Part shown: piece by piece, positions 38,573-46,571 of the stretch
How positions within the stretch are numbered: position 1 is the stretch's first letter
Layout: each line of letters begins with the position of its first letter
Source: Blastococcus sp. TF02-8
GTDB lineage: Bacteria > Actinomycetota > Actinomycetes > Mycobacteriales > Geodermatophilaceae
Length of the DNA: 64,000 bases
NCBI RefSeq assembly: GCF_003319175.1
Contig: NZ_QOHK01000001.1
Span: forward strand, 558,001 to 622,000
Direction: 5' to 3'
Notes under the pieces: generated by a model
Databases searched by the model: none
What the model saw: only the letters and a program-made list of their open reading frames with translations
What the model was told of the DNA's origin: nothing
Translations under genes and position numbers: made by a program

Positions 38573-39621
38573 GCGGTGGTGAGCTCGTGGACCAGCTCGA
38601 CGACGTGGGTGAGCACGTCGGGGTCGGTCTCCGGCAGGACGCCGTGCCCGAGGTTGAAGATGTGCCCGCGGGCCGCCTTCGCCTGCGCCACCACGCGGCG
38701 GACCTCGCGGTCCACGGTCTCCCGGTCGGCCAGCAGGACGGCGGGATCGAGGTTGCCCTGCAGCGAGCGGCCGGGGCCGACGCGGCGGGCCGCCTCGTCC
38801 AGCGGGACACGCCAGTCCACGCCCACGACGTCGGCACCGGCGTCGCCGATCAGCGGCAGCAGCTCGCCGGTGCCCACGCCGAAGTGGATGCGGGGCACGT
38901 CGCGCTCGCCCAGCCCGTCGAAGACCGCCCGGGAGTGCGGCAGCACCCGCTCGGCGTAGTCGGCGGCGGACAGCACACCGGCCCACGAGTCGAACAGCTG
39001 GACCGCCGACGCACCGGCGTCCACCTGCGTGCGCAGGAACGTCGCGGAGGAGACCGACAGCTTCTGCAGCAGCCGCGACCACGCCTCCGGCTCGGCGTAC
39101 ATGAACGCCTTGGTGCGCGCGTGCTCCTTGGAGGGGCCGCCCTCGATCAGGTAGGTGGCCAGGGTGAACGGCGCGCCGGCGAAACCGATGAGCGGTGTCG
39201 CACCGAGCTCGGCGACGAGCCGCCGCACCGCCTCCTCGAGGAATCCGAGCTGCCCGGGCTCGAGGTCTGGCAGTGCGTCGACGTCGGCCACGGTGCGGAC
39301 GGGGTTCGCCACGACCGGTCCGATGCCCGGCTTGATCTCGATGTCGACCCCGGCCACCACCAGCGGCAGCACGATGTCGGAGAAGAAGATCGCCGCGTCG
39401 ACCCCGTGCCGGCGGACCGGCTGCAGCGTGATCTCGGTGATCAGGTCCGGATCCTGGCAGGCGTCGAGCATCTTCGTGCCCTCGCGCAGGGCCCGGTACT
39501 CCGGCAGGGAGCGACCGGCCTGGCGCATGAACCACACGGGGGTGCGGCTGACCGGGAGGCCGCGGGCGGCACGGACGAGATCGGAATCGGCCGGGGACGC
39601 CGACGCGGGAGCGGGACTCAC
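38569..39621 (-). CDS. hemE: uroporphyrinogen decarboxylase
   Basis: Removes four carboxyl groups from uroporphyrinogen III to give coproporphyrinogen III. The 350-residue protein shows the active-site stretch [57 protein letters not shown] and the C-terminal [14 protein letters not shown]. The start was set at GTG 39621 because GGGAGGA lies 9 nt upstream; the frame continues to 39699 with an ATG at 39678. It is first of the hemE-hemY pair, read towards hemQ. The divergent DUF3000 gene begins 105 bp away. Confidence 0.96.
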   Translation of the reverse strand: MSPAPASASPADSDLVRAARGLPVSRTPVWFMRQAGRSLPEYRALREGTKMLDACQDPDLITEITLQPVRRHGVDAAIFFSDIVLPLVVAGVDIEIKPGIGPVVANPVRTVADVDALPDLEPGQLGFLEEAVRRLVAELGATPLIGFAGAPFTLATYLIEGGPSKEHARTKAFMYAEPEAWSRLLQKLSVSSATFLRTQVDAGASAVQLFDSWAGVLSAADYAERVLPHSRAVFDGLGERDVPRIHFGVGTGELLPLIGDAGADVVGVDWRVPLDEAARRVGPGRSLQGNLDPAVLLADRETVDREVRRVVAQAKAARGHIFNLGHGVLPETDPDVLTHVVELVHELTTA

Positions 39622-39713
39622 GAGGGTCGATCCTCCCAGACGCCGCACAGGCCGCGCCCCGGCGCGTCGGGTGGACATGCGGCGCGTCTGCGCCCTCACG
39701 CCGGAACCCGGCC

Positions 39714-39719
39714 TACTCT
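39714..39719 (+). promoter_or_regulatory. -10 box of the DUF3000 gene (leaderless)
   Basis: TACTCT, 6 nt before the GTG at 39726. Confidence 0.5.
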
Positions 39720-39725
39720 GCGCTC

Positions 39726-40349
39726 GTGGAGCCGCGCAGCCTGCCCGAGGCCGGGCACGCCTCGGGAGACGTCGCCGACGTCCCGGAGGCCTTCCGCGCG
39801 GCCCTGGACTCCCTGGCCGCGGTCCGCGCCCGGCCGGAGATCGAGCTCGAGCACATCCCCGCGCCGCAGCGGCTGGCGCCGTTCGCCCACGCGATCGGCG
39901 CCAACGTCGCCGACCCGGACGACGACGACGAGGACATCGCCAGCGCGCGCTTCATCGTCCTGTTCGACCCCGAGGGCCACGAGGCCTGGCACGGCACCAT
40001 GCGCTGCGTCGGCTACCTGTCGGCGGCGACCGACGAGCAACTGGTCGACGACACGATGTTCTCCGAGGTCGCCTGGAGCTGGCTCACCGACGCCCTCGAC
40101 GAGAGCGGCGCCGGACGCCATACGGTCGGGGGCACCGTGACGCGGACCGCGTCGACCCGGTTCGGGGAGCTCGCCGGCCCCGAGCACTCGGTCGACGTCG
40201 AGATGCGCGCCTCCTGGACCGCCGAGGACACCGACCTGGGCAGGCACCTCCAGGCCTGGCTCGAGGTGCTCGGCAACGCCGCCGGACTGCCCCCGCCCGG
40301 GGTCCGGCTGCTGGGTCCCTCCGACCGGGTGGGCAGCGACACTCTCTAA
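39726..40349 (+). CDS. DUF3000 family protein
   Basis: A 207-residue acidic soluble protein of an actinobacteria-specific family without known function. Features: [39 protein letters not shown] in outline, an aspartate-rich stretch ([11 protein letters not shown]), [21 protein letters not shown], and [11 protein letters not shown]. The GTG at 39726 follows TACTCT by 6 nt. It precedes RNase D, as in M. tuberculosis (Rv2680 then Rv2681, from memory), so a link to RNA metabolism is possible but unproven. The stop is 130 bp before the presumed RNase D start. Confidence 0.88.
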   Translation: MEPRSLPEAGHASGDVADVPEAFRAALDSLAAVRARPEIELEHIPAPQRLAPFAHAIGANVADPDDDDEDIASARFIVLFDPEGHEAWHGTMRCVGYLSAATDEQLVDDTMFSEVAWSWLTDALDESGAGRHTVGGTVTRTASTRFGELAGPEHSVDVEMRASWTAEDTDLGRHLQAWLEVLGNAAGLPPPGVRLLGPSDRVGSDTL

Positions 40350-40479
40350 CATCGAACCGGCACGACGGGCACGAGCCCGCGCAGCCGGTGCTCTCCCCCT
40401 CGGATCCTGCGGTCGGCCCGCAGGGGTCCGGCCGGGCGCCGGCCGACCGACACGAGGACCGGCAGAAGGTGGACGGCAA

Positions 40480-41718
40480 CTGAGCACCGACCCCACTCCC
40501 CAGCCGGAGCAGGACGACGCTCCGACGGCGATCCCGCTCCTCGCACCCCGCGACGGTCTGCCGCCGGTCATCGAGACCTCCACCCAGCTGGTCGAGTACG
40601 CCGAGGCCCTGCGGGGCGGCACCGGCCCGGTCGCGGTCGACGCCGAGCGCGCCTCCGGCTACCGCTACGGGCAGAAGGCCTACCTCGTGCAGCTGCGGCG
40701 CCAGGGGGCGGGCACCGGGCTGCTGGACCCGATCCCGCTGCCGGACCTGTCGGTACTGCAGGACGCGATCGCCGACGCCGAGTGGGTGCTGCACGCGGCC
40801 AGCCAGGACCTTCCCTGCCTGGCGGAGATCGGCCTGGTGCCGTCGCGCATCTTCGACACCGAGCTCGCGGCCCGGCTCGCGGGCCTGCCGCGCGTCGGCC
40901 TCGGCGCCGTCGTGGAGTCGCTGCTGGGTTACTCCCTGGTCAAGGGCCACTCCGCCGCCGACTGGAGCACCCGGCCGCTGCCCGAGGAGTGGCTGGTCTA
41001 CGCGGCGCTCGACGTCGAGGTGCTCGTCGACCTGCGCGATGCGCTGGCGGCGATCCTCGAGGAGCAGGGCAAGACGGAGTGGGCCCGGCAGGAGTTCGAG
41101 GCGATCCTCGCTGCCGGGCCGCCCGCGCCCAAGCAGGACCCGTGGCGGCGGACGTCGGGCCTGCAGGGTCTGGGCCGCCGCCAGCTGGCCATGCTGCGGG
41201 CCATCTGGGAGGCCCGCGACGAGCTGGCCCGCAAGCGGGACATCGCCCCCGGTCGGGTGCTGCCCGACGCCGCCATGGTCGCGGCCGTCCAGGCCGACCC
41301 CAAGAACGAGGGTGCCCTGCTCGAGCTGCCGGTCTTCCGGGGCCGGGCCAACCGCCGGCTCGTGCGGCACTGGTTCGACGCGCTGGCCCGGGGCAAGGCC
41401 GTGCCCGAGGACCAGCTCCCGCTCCGCAGCCGTCCCGGAGACGGCCCACCGGCGGCGAACCGCTGGGCCGACCGCGATCCGGCCGCCGCGACCCGCCTGC
41501 AGGTCGCCCGCGCGGGGCTCGCCGAGCTCAAGGCCAAGTACGACGACATGCCGGTCGAGAACATCCTCTCCCCCGACCTGGTCCGCCGGATCATGTGGAG
41601 CCCGCCGGAGCCGCGCGACCGCGCCGGCGTCGAGGCCGCACTGCGCGCCGGCGGCGCTCGGGAGTGGCAGATCGAGCTCACCGCCGACCTGCTCACCGAC
41701 GCCGCCAACCGCGCCTGA
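40480..41718 (+). CDS. rnd: ribonuclease D, probable CTG start
   Basis: A 3'-5' exoribonuclease of the DEDD family, for trimming tRNA and other small RNA. Exo I is VAVDAERASG, Exo II VLHAASQDLPCLAEIG, Exo III YAALDVEVLVDL; an HRDC domain follows (GLGRRQLAMLRAIWEARDELARKRD). The first ATG/GTG in frame, at 40687, lies after Exo I and would delete a catalytic Asp-Glu pair, so the start must be upstream. No ATG, GTG or TTG exists there before the conserved part. CTG at 40480 gives LSTDPTPQPEQDDAP and has AAGGTGG 7 nt upstream. Predicted length 412 residues. Confidence 0.88.
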   Translation: MSTDPTPQPEQDDAPTAIPLLAPRDGLPPVIETSTQLVEYAEALRGGTGPVAVDAERASGYRYGQKAYLVQLRRQGAGTGLLDPIPLPDLSVLQDAIADAEWVLHAASQDLPCLAEIGLVPSRIFDTELAARLAGLPRVGLGAVVESLLGYSLVKGHSAADWSTRPLPEEWLVYAALDVEVLVDLRDALAAILEEQGKTEWARQEFEAILAAGPPAPKQDPWRRTSGLQGLGRRQLAMLRAIWEARDELARKRDIAPGRVLPDAAMVAAVQADPKNEGALLELPVFRGRANRRLVRHWFDALARGKAVPEDQLPLRSRPGDGPPAANRWADRDPAAATRLQVARAGLAELKAKYDDMPVENILSPDLVRRIMWSPPEPRDRAGVEAALRAGGAREWQIELTADLLTDAANRA

Positions 41719-41839
41719 GGTGGCGCAGGGGTCGCACCGCGGCCGCGCCGGCTGGCCGGTGAGCTCCGCTGCATCCGCGCGGTGCCGGGCGACGCCGTCC
41801 ACGTGCTGCGCACCGCGCTGACCTGAGGCCGGGGACGCA

Positions 41840-41873
41840 GACGGGGCGCCGTCCGCGTGGACGACGCCCCGTC
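41840..41873. terminator. terminator between rnd and the sugar ABC operon
   Basis: 15-bp stem with one mismatch (41840-41854 with 41859-41873) and a GCGT loop. It lies between the convergent ends of rnd and the permease gene. Confidence 0.75.
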
Positions 41874-41923
41874 GGGGGTGAGCACCTGCCGCCCGCCGGC
41901 CGGTGCACGGCGGGCGACAGGGG

Positions 41924-43198
41924 TCAGTGACCGGTCGCGGCCGCCCGACGCCGGGCCAGCGCGTCGACGCTCGCGGCGAGCAGCAGCACGCCACCGGTGA
42001 TGATGAAGTTCAGGTACGCCTCGACGCCCAGCAGCCCGAGACCGTTGGCGATGATCGCCACGACCAGGCCACCGAGGACGGCGTCGCGTACCCGGCCCCG
42101 ACCTCCGAAGAGGCTGGTGCCACCGATGACCGCGGCGCCCACGGCGTAGAGCAGCGTGTTGCCGCCGCCTGAGGCCGCCGTGACCGAGCTGAGCCGTGCC
42201 GCCGCGACGATGCCGCTGATCGCGGCCATCGACGAGGAGATCACGAACACCAGCACCCGGATCCGGGTGACGTTGATGCCCGCGCGCCGAGCGGCCTCGG
42301 CGTTGCCGCCCACCGCGTACACGTGCCGGCCGAACGACGTCCGGCCGAGCACGAAGGTCAGCACGAGGAGCAGCAGGATCACCAGCGGCACCGCGTAGGG
42401 GATGCCCTTCAGCTCGATGGCCGCCGAGAGCGCACGGTCGACGCTGAGGATGGCGGTGACGCCGATGACGACGACCGCGATGACGGCGATGCGCGCGGCC
42501 ACGATGGCCAGCGGCGCGCGCGCCAACCCTCGCGCCTTCTGCACCCGCCAGCGGTTCAGCTGCAGCGCGGCGTACAGCACGATCACCGCGACCGCGAGCG
42601 CCCACCCGAGGCCGACCGGCATGAAGTCGTTGGTGAGGGCGCGGACGACCGGGTCGCGCACCGACACCGTGCCGCCCTGACCGATGATCCACAGCGTCAC
42701 GCCCTGGAAGCCGAGGAACAGCGCCAGCGTGACGACGAAGGACGGGATCCCGACCAGCCCGACCAGGATGCCGGTGAACAGGCCGATGAGGGCCCCGGCG
42801 ACGATCGCTCCCAGCACGGCGACGTACCAGGGCGCGCCCTGCTCGGCGAGCAGCTGGGCCATGACCGCCGCGCACACGCCGCTGACGACACCGGCGGACA
42901 GGTCGATGTCGCCGAGCAGCAGGATGAAGACCAGACCCATCGCGAGCAGCGTGATGGGCGCGGCCTGCACCAGCAGGTTGGCGATGTTGATCGGCTTGAG
43001 GAAGGTCTCGGGCCGCAGCGCGAAGAAGAAGATCGTCAGCGCGACGATGCCGAGGACCGCCGGCAGCGCACCGAGGTCGCCGCCCTTGATCTTGTTGACG
43101 TAGCCGCGGACGACGCCGGCGACCGAGTCCTCGGACCGGTCGTTCTCGAACCCGGCGGGTGCGTTGCCGCCCTGCTGGACGGTGGTGGAACCGGTCAT
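41924..43198 (-). CDS. sugar ABC transporter permease (XylH/FrcC type)
   Basis: A 424-residue membrane permease of the carbohydrate uptake family 2. About ten to twelve helices are visible after a polar 45-residue N-terminus; LLAMGLVFILLLGDIDLSAG is the conserved ribose/xylose permease motif, and GRTSFGRHVYAVGGNAEAARRAGI is the loop that contacts the ATPase. The final helices contain GAAVIGGTSLFGGRG. Its ATG overlaps the ATPase stop by one base (TGATG). From the binding protein, xylose or a related pentose is the best guess. Similar genes lie near dxs in Streptomyces (from memory). Confidence 0.92.
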   Translation of the reverse strand: MTGSTTVQQGGNAPAGFENDRSEDSVAGVVRGYVNKIKGGDLGALPAVLGIVALTIFFFALRPETFLKPINIANLLVQAAPITLLAMGLVFILLLGDIDLSAGVVSGVCAAVMAQLLAEQGAPWYVAVLGAIVAGALIGLFTGILVGLVGIPSFVVTLALFLGFQGVTLWIIGQGGTVSVRDPVVRALTNDFMPVGLGWALAVAVIVLYAALQLNRWRVQKARGLARAPLAIVAARIAVIAVVVIGVTAILSVDRALSAAIELKGIPYAVPLVILLLLVLTFVLGRTSFGRHVYAVGGNAEAARRAGINVTRIRVLVFVISSSMAAISGIVAAARLSSVTAASGGGNTLLYAVGAAVIGGTSLFGGRGRVRDAVLGGLVVAIIANGLGLLGVEAYLNFIITGGVLLLAASVDALARRRAAATGH

Positions 43199-43995
43199 CA
43201 GATGACCCCCTCGGCGACGGCGGGAGCGATGCCGAGATCGCCGGAGCGGCCCGCGGTGATGAGTTCGATGACCTGCGGGCGGTCGACGGTGCTGATCGGC
43301 ACGTCGGCGGCCACCCGCCCCAGGTAGAGAGCGGCGACGCGGTCGGCGACCTCGAAGACGTCGACCATGTTGTGGGAGATGAACACGACGGCGTGCCCGG
43401 TGTCGGCCAGTCGGCGGACCAGGTCGAGGACCTGCCGGGTCTGGGCGACACCCAGGGCGGCGGTCGGCTCGTCGAGGATGACGACCTTGGACTCCCAGAG
43501 GACCGCCTTGGCGATGGCGACCGTCTGCCGCTGCCCGCCGGAGAGGCTGGACACCAGCTGGCGCACCGACTTCAGCGTCCGTACCGAGAGCTTCGCGAGG
43601 GTGTCGCGGGCCGCCTGCTCCATGGAGGCCTCGTCGAGGAGGATGCCCCGCTTGCGCTCGCGGCCAAGGAACATGTTCTGGACGACGTCGAGGTTGTCGG
43701 CGAGCGCGAGGTCCTGGTAGACGACCTCGATGCCGAGCGCGGCGGAGTCGCGCGGCCCGGAGATGTCGACGGGCTTGCCGTCGAACAGGATCTGGCCGCC
43801 GTCGATCGGATGGATGCCCGCGATCGACTTGATCAGCGTGCTCTTGCCGGCACCGTTGTCACCGACGAGCGCGGTGACCTTGCCGGGGTAGACCTTGAGG
43901 TCCACACCGTGGAGGACCTGGATGGCGCCGAAGCTCTTGTCGACGCCGCGGAGCTCGAGGATCGGGGTCCCGTCCTCCGGCTGCGGCACGCTCAC
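43198..43995 (-). CDS. sugar ABC transporter ATPase, single domain (FrcA type)
   Basis: The 265-residue ATPase has one nucleotide-binding domain: Walker A GDNGAGKSTLIKSI, signature SSLSGGQRQTVAIAKAV, Walker B VVILDEPTAALG, H-loop FISHNM. Most ribose/xylose systems use a double ATPase of about 500 residues; a single domain matches the fructose FrcA type, so two copies should work per transporter. The GTG at 43995 has GAGAGGAAG upstream. A strong hairpin lies between it and the binding-protein gene. Confidence 0.93.
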   Translation of the reverse strand: MSVPQPEDGTPILELRGVDKSFGAIQVLHGVDLKVYPGKVTALVGDNGAGKSTLIKSIAGIHPIDGGQILFDGKPVDISGPRDSAALGIEVVYQDLALADNLDVVQNMFLGRERKRGILLDEASMEQAARDTLAKLSVRTLKSVRQLVSSLSGGQRQTVAIAKAVLWESKVVILDEPTAALGVAQTRQVLDLVRRLADTGHAVVFISHNMVDVFEVADRVAALYLGRVAADVPISTVDRPQVIELITAGRSGDLGIAPAVAEGVI

Positions 43996-44021
43996 GAGGC
44001 TTCCTCTCTGGAAAAGCCGAA

Positions 44022-44053
44022 CGGGGCGCCCTCCGGATTCGGAGGGCGCCCCG
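44022..44053 (-). terminator. intercistronic hairpin (attenuator) after the binding-protein gene
   Basis: Perfect 14-bp stem (44022-44035 with 44040-44053) and a GATT loop, 11 nt past the binding-protein stop, followed on the minus strand by TTCGGCTTTTCC. It should end most transcripts or protect the upstream mRNA, so more binding protein than transporter is made. Confidence 0.7.
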
Positions 44054-44063
44054 ACGGTAGGGG

Positions 44064-45146
44064 TTACTTGATGCCGAGCTCGGTGCAGGCGGCGGCGAAC
44101 TCGCCGGTGCACAGCTCCTCGGCGGTGACCTGACCGTCGTCCACGACGTCCTTGACGTTCTCGCGGGTGATGCTCACCGGGTCGAGCAGGACCGACGGCA
44201 CCTTGCGGTTGCCCTCGGTGTCCTCGGACTCGCCGTTGGTGTCGGCGTCCTCACCGTTGATCAGGGCGATGGCCAGCTTGGCGAGGGCGTTGGCCTCCTC
44301 CTTCGCCGACTTGTAGACCGTCATGCACTGGTTGCCGGCGAGGATGTTCTGCAGACCCTCGACCGACGCGTCCTGGCCGGTGACCGGGACACCCTTCTGG
44401 CCGTTGCGGGCCAGGATCTGGATGACGGCGTTGCCGAGCGTGTCGTTGGCCGCGAGCACACCCTGGATGTTGCCGCCGTTCTGGGTGTACATCTGCTCGA
44501 AAATCGTCGCGGCCTGGTCGGGCTCCCAGCCGGGGACGGCCTGCTCGCCGACCTTGGTGTACTGGGTCATCTTGTCGAGGACCTCGTGCGCACCGTCGGC
44601 GAAGAGGGTCGCGTTGTTGTCGTCGGGCGAGCCGTTGAGGTAGGCGATGTTCGCCGGCTTGTCGCCGAGGCAGTCGGCCAGGCCCTGGCCCTGCAGGCGG
44701 CCGACCTCGGTGTTGTCGAAGGAGACGTAGTACTCCGCCGAGCCGCCGAGGGTGAGGCGGTCGTAGTCGATCGTGGAGACGCCCTGGGAGGCGGCCTGCT
44801 CCTGGATCTGCGCGCCCGAGGCGGAGTCCAGGTTGACGATCGCCAGGACGGTGACGCCCTCGGTGACCATCTGCTCGGCGATCGTGGCCATGCGCTGGGC
44901 GTCGCCCTCGGCGTTCTGGATCACGTAGTCGACGCCGGCCTCCTTGAAGGCGGCCTCGAGCAGCGGGCGGTCCGCGCTCTCCCAGCGGGGGGAGGACTCG
45001 GTGTCCGGGAGGATGACGCCGACCTTGCCTTCGGCGGAGCCGCCGCCACCGTTGTCGCCGCCCTTGTCCGAGTCGCCGCCGCACGCAGCCAGACCGAAGA
45101 CCAGACCAGCGGCGATCGCCGTCGTCATTGCGCGCCGTCGCACCAT
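44064..45146 (-). CDS. sugar ABC transporter substrate-binding lipoprotein
   Basis: A 360-residue periplasmic-type binding protein anchored by lipid: VRRRAMTTAIAAGLVFGLAACGG, with the lipobox cysteine near residue 22, then a glycine/aspartate linker. The mature part is a Peripla_BP_4 fold: VGVILPDTESSPRWESADRP, NAEGDAQRMATIAEQMV, IDYDRLTLGGSAEYYVSFDN, GVLAANDTLGNAVIQIL, VTGQDASVEGLQNI. These resemble XylF, so xylose is the best guess. The start may also be ATG 45161; 45146 was favoured by a weak GGCAGG. It is first of a three-gene operon. Confidence 0.9.
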   Translation of the reverse strand: MVRRRAMTTAIAAGLVFGLAACGGDSDKGGDNGGGGSAEGKVGVILPDTESSPRWESADRPLLEAAFKEAGVDYVIQNAEGDAQRMATIAEQMVTEGVTVLAIVNLDSASGAQIQEQAASQGVSTIDYDRLTLGGSAEYYVSFDNTEVGRLQGQGLADCLGDKPANIAYLNGSPDDNNATLFADGAHEVLDKMTQYTKVGEQAVPGWEPDQAATIFEQMYTQNGGNIQGVLAANDTLGNAVIQILARNGQKGVPVTGQDASVEGLQNILAGNQCMTVYKSAKEEANALAKLAIALINGEDADTNGESEDTEGNRKVPSVLLDPVSITRENVKDVVDDGQVTAEELCTGEFAAACTELGIK

Positions 45147-45288
45147 GAGGGGACCTGCCATTTCGTTGGGGTTACAGAGAAATTCCGGCGGCACATCTTG
45201 CGCGCCCCTTCGCCGTGGTGGCAACCACAGCCCGTCCCCGTTGCCGGACCGTGATCCGAGACCAACTCGAACGGGTGCCGCACCGCCC

Positions 45289-45318
45289 TTGGCCGCTCGG
45301 GTTACCGACGGGTAACTT
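45289..45318 (+). promoter_or_regulatory. fadA-fadB promoter with palindromic operator
   Basis: TTGGCC (45289-45294) and TAACTT (45313-45318) are 18 bp apart, a plausible promoter 50 bp upstream of fadA. Overlapping the spacer and -10 box is the perfect palindrome GTTACC-GACG-GGTAAC (45301-45316), a likely repressor site, for instance for a TetR-type regulator of fatty acid use. The regulator is not in this window. Confidence 0.5.
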
Positions 45319-45368
45319 GGACGCCGCCGGGCCCTGCCGGGCCGGTACCGAATTCCCGCGGAGGTCAC

Positions 45369-46571
45369 ATGTCCCGCTCGCTGCGTGAGGTCGTCTTCGT
45401 CGACGGCGTGCGCACCCCCTTCGGCAAGGCCGGTCCGAAGGGCATCTACGCCGAGACGCGCGCCGACGACCTGGTCGTGCGCTGCATCCGCGAGCTGCTG
45501 CGCCGCAACCCGGAGCTGCCCGCCGACCGCGTCGACGAGGTGGCCATCGCCGCCACCACCCAGATCGGCGACCAGGGCCTGACCCTGGGCCGCACGGCCG
45601 CGCTCCTGGCCGGCCTGCCCAAGACCGTTCCGGGCTACTCCATCGACCGCATGTGCGCCGGCGCCATGACCGCGGTGACCACCACCGCCTCGGGGATCGC
45701 CTTCGGTGCCTACGACGTCGCCATCGCCGGCGGTGTCGAGCACATGGGCAAGCACCCCATGGGCGAGGGCGTGGACCCCAACCCGCGGATCGTCAGCGAG
45801 AAGCTGGTCGACCCCTCCGCGCTGGTCATGGGCTCCACCGCGGAGAACCTGCACGACCGGTTCCCGCACCTGACCAAGGAGCGGGCCGACGCGTTCGCGC
45901 TGGCCAGCCAGCAGAAGTACGCCAAGGCCGTCGCCAACGGGCAGATCGGCCCGGAGCAGGTGACGATGGCGACCCGCTCGGCCGAGAACGGCTGGGGCGT
46001 CGCGACCGTCGACGAGCCGCCGCGGCCGCAGACCACCCTCGAGGGTCTGGGCACGCTGAAGACGCCGTTCCGCCCGCACGGGCACGTGACCGCCGGCAAC
46101 GCCGCGGGCCTCAACGACGGCGCCACCGGCTGCCTGCTCGCCGCCGAGGACGTCGCCCAGGAGCTGGGCCTGAACATCGGGATGCGCCTGGTGGGCTACG
46201 GCTTCGCCGGCGTGGAGCCCGAGGTCATGGGCATCGGCCCGGTCCCCTCGACCGAGAAGGCGCTGGCCCGCACCGGCCTGTCCATCGAGGACATCGGCCT
46301 GTTCGAGCTGAACGAGGCCTTCGCCATCCAGGTGCTGGCCTTCCTCGACCACTTCGGCATCGCCGACGACGACGAGCGCGTCAACCCGTGGGGCGGCGCC
46401 ATCGCCGTCGGCCACCCGCTGGCCTCCTCCGGCGTCCGTCTAATGACCCAGCTGTCGCGGCAGTTCGCCGAGCGGCCCGATGTCCGCTACGGCCTCACCG
46501 CCATGTGCGTCGGCCTGGGCATGGGCGCCACCGTCATCTGGGAGAACCCCAACTGGGAGGGCGACAAGTGA
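45369..46571 (+). CDS. fadA: acetyl-CoA acyltransferase (beta-oxidation thiolase)
   Basis: Cleaves 3-ketoacyl-CoA to acetyl-CoA and a shortened acyl-CoA, the last step of beta-oxidation. The 400-residue thiolase has the acylation cysteine in IDRMCAGAMTAV near residue 93, ELNEAFAIQVL, VNPWGGAIAVGHPLASSGVR with the catalytic histidine, and the second cysteine in TAMCVGLGMGATVIWE. The ATG at 45369 follows GGAGG. It overlaps fadB by 4 nt (GTGA), so the two subunits of the trifunctional complex are made together. The promoter carries a palindrome that may be a fatty-acid-responsive operator. Confidence 0.95.
   Translation: MSRSLREVVFVDGVRTPFGKAGPKGIYAETRADDLVVRCIRELLRRNPELPADRVDEVAIAATTQIGDQGLTLGRTAALLAGLPKTVPGYSIDRMCAGAMTAVTTTASGIAFGAYDVAIAGGVEHMGKHPMGEGVDPNPRIVSEKLVDPSALVMGSTAENLHDRFPHLTKERADAFALASQQKYAKAVANGQIGPEQVTMATRSAENGWGVATVDEPPRPQTTLEGLGTLKTPFRPHGHVTAGNAAGLNDGATGCLLAAEDVAQELGLNIGMRLVGYGFAGVEPEVMGIGPVPSTEKALARTGLSIEDIGLFELNEAFAIQVLAFLDHFGIADDDERVNPWGGAIAVGHPLASSGVRLMTQLSRQFAERPDVRYGLTAMCVGLGMGATVIWENPNWEGDK

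Noticed and set aside
41719..41826. In-frame 35-codon open stretch after the rnd stop codon, looking slightly protein-like (LAGELRCIRAVPGDAVHVL)
   Set aside because: It has no start codon of its own with a ribosome site, RNase D is already full length, and a stretch this long without a stop is common at this GC level.
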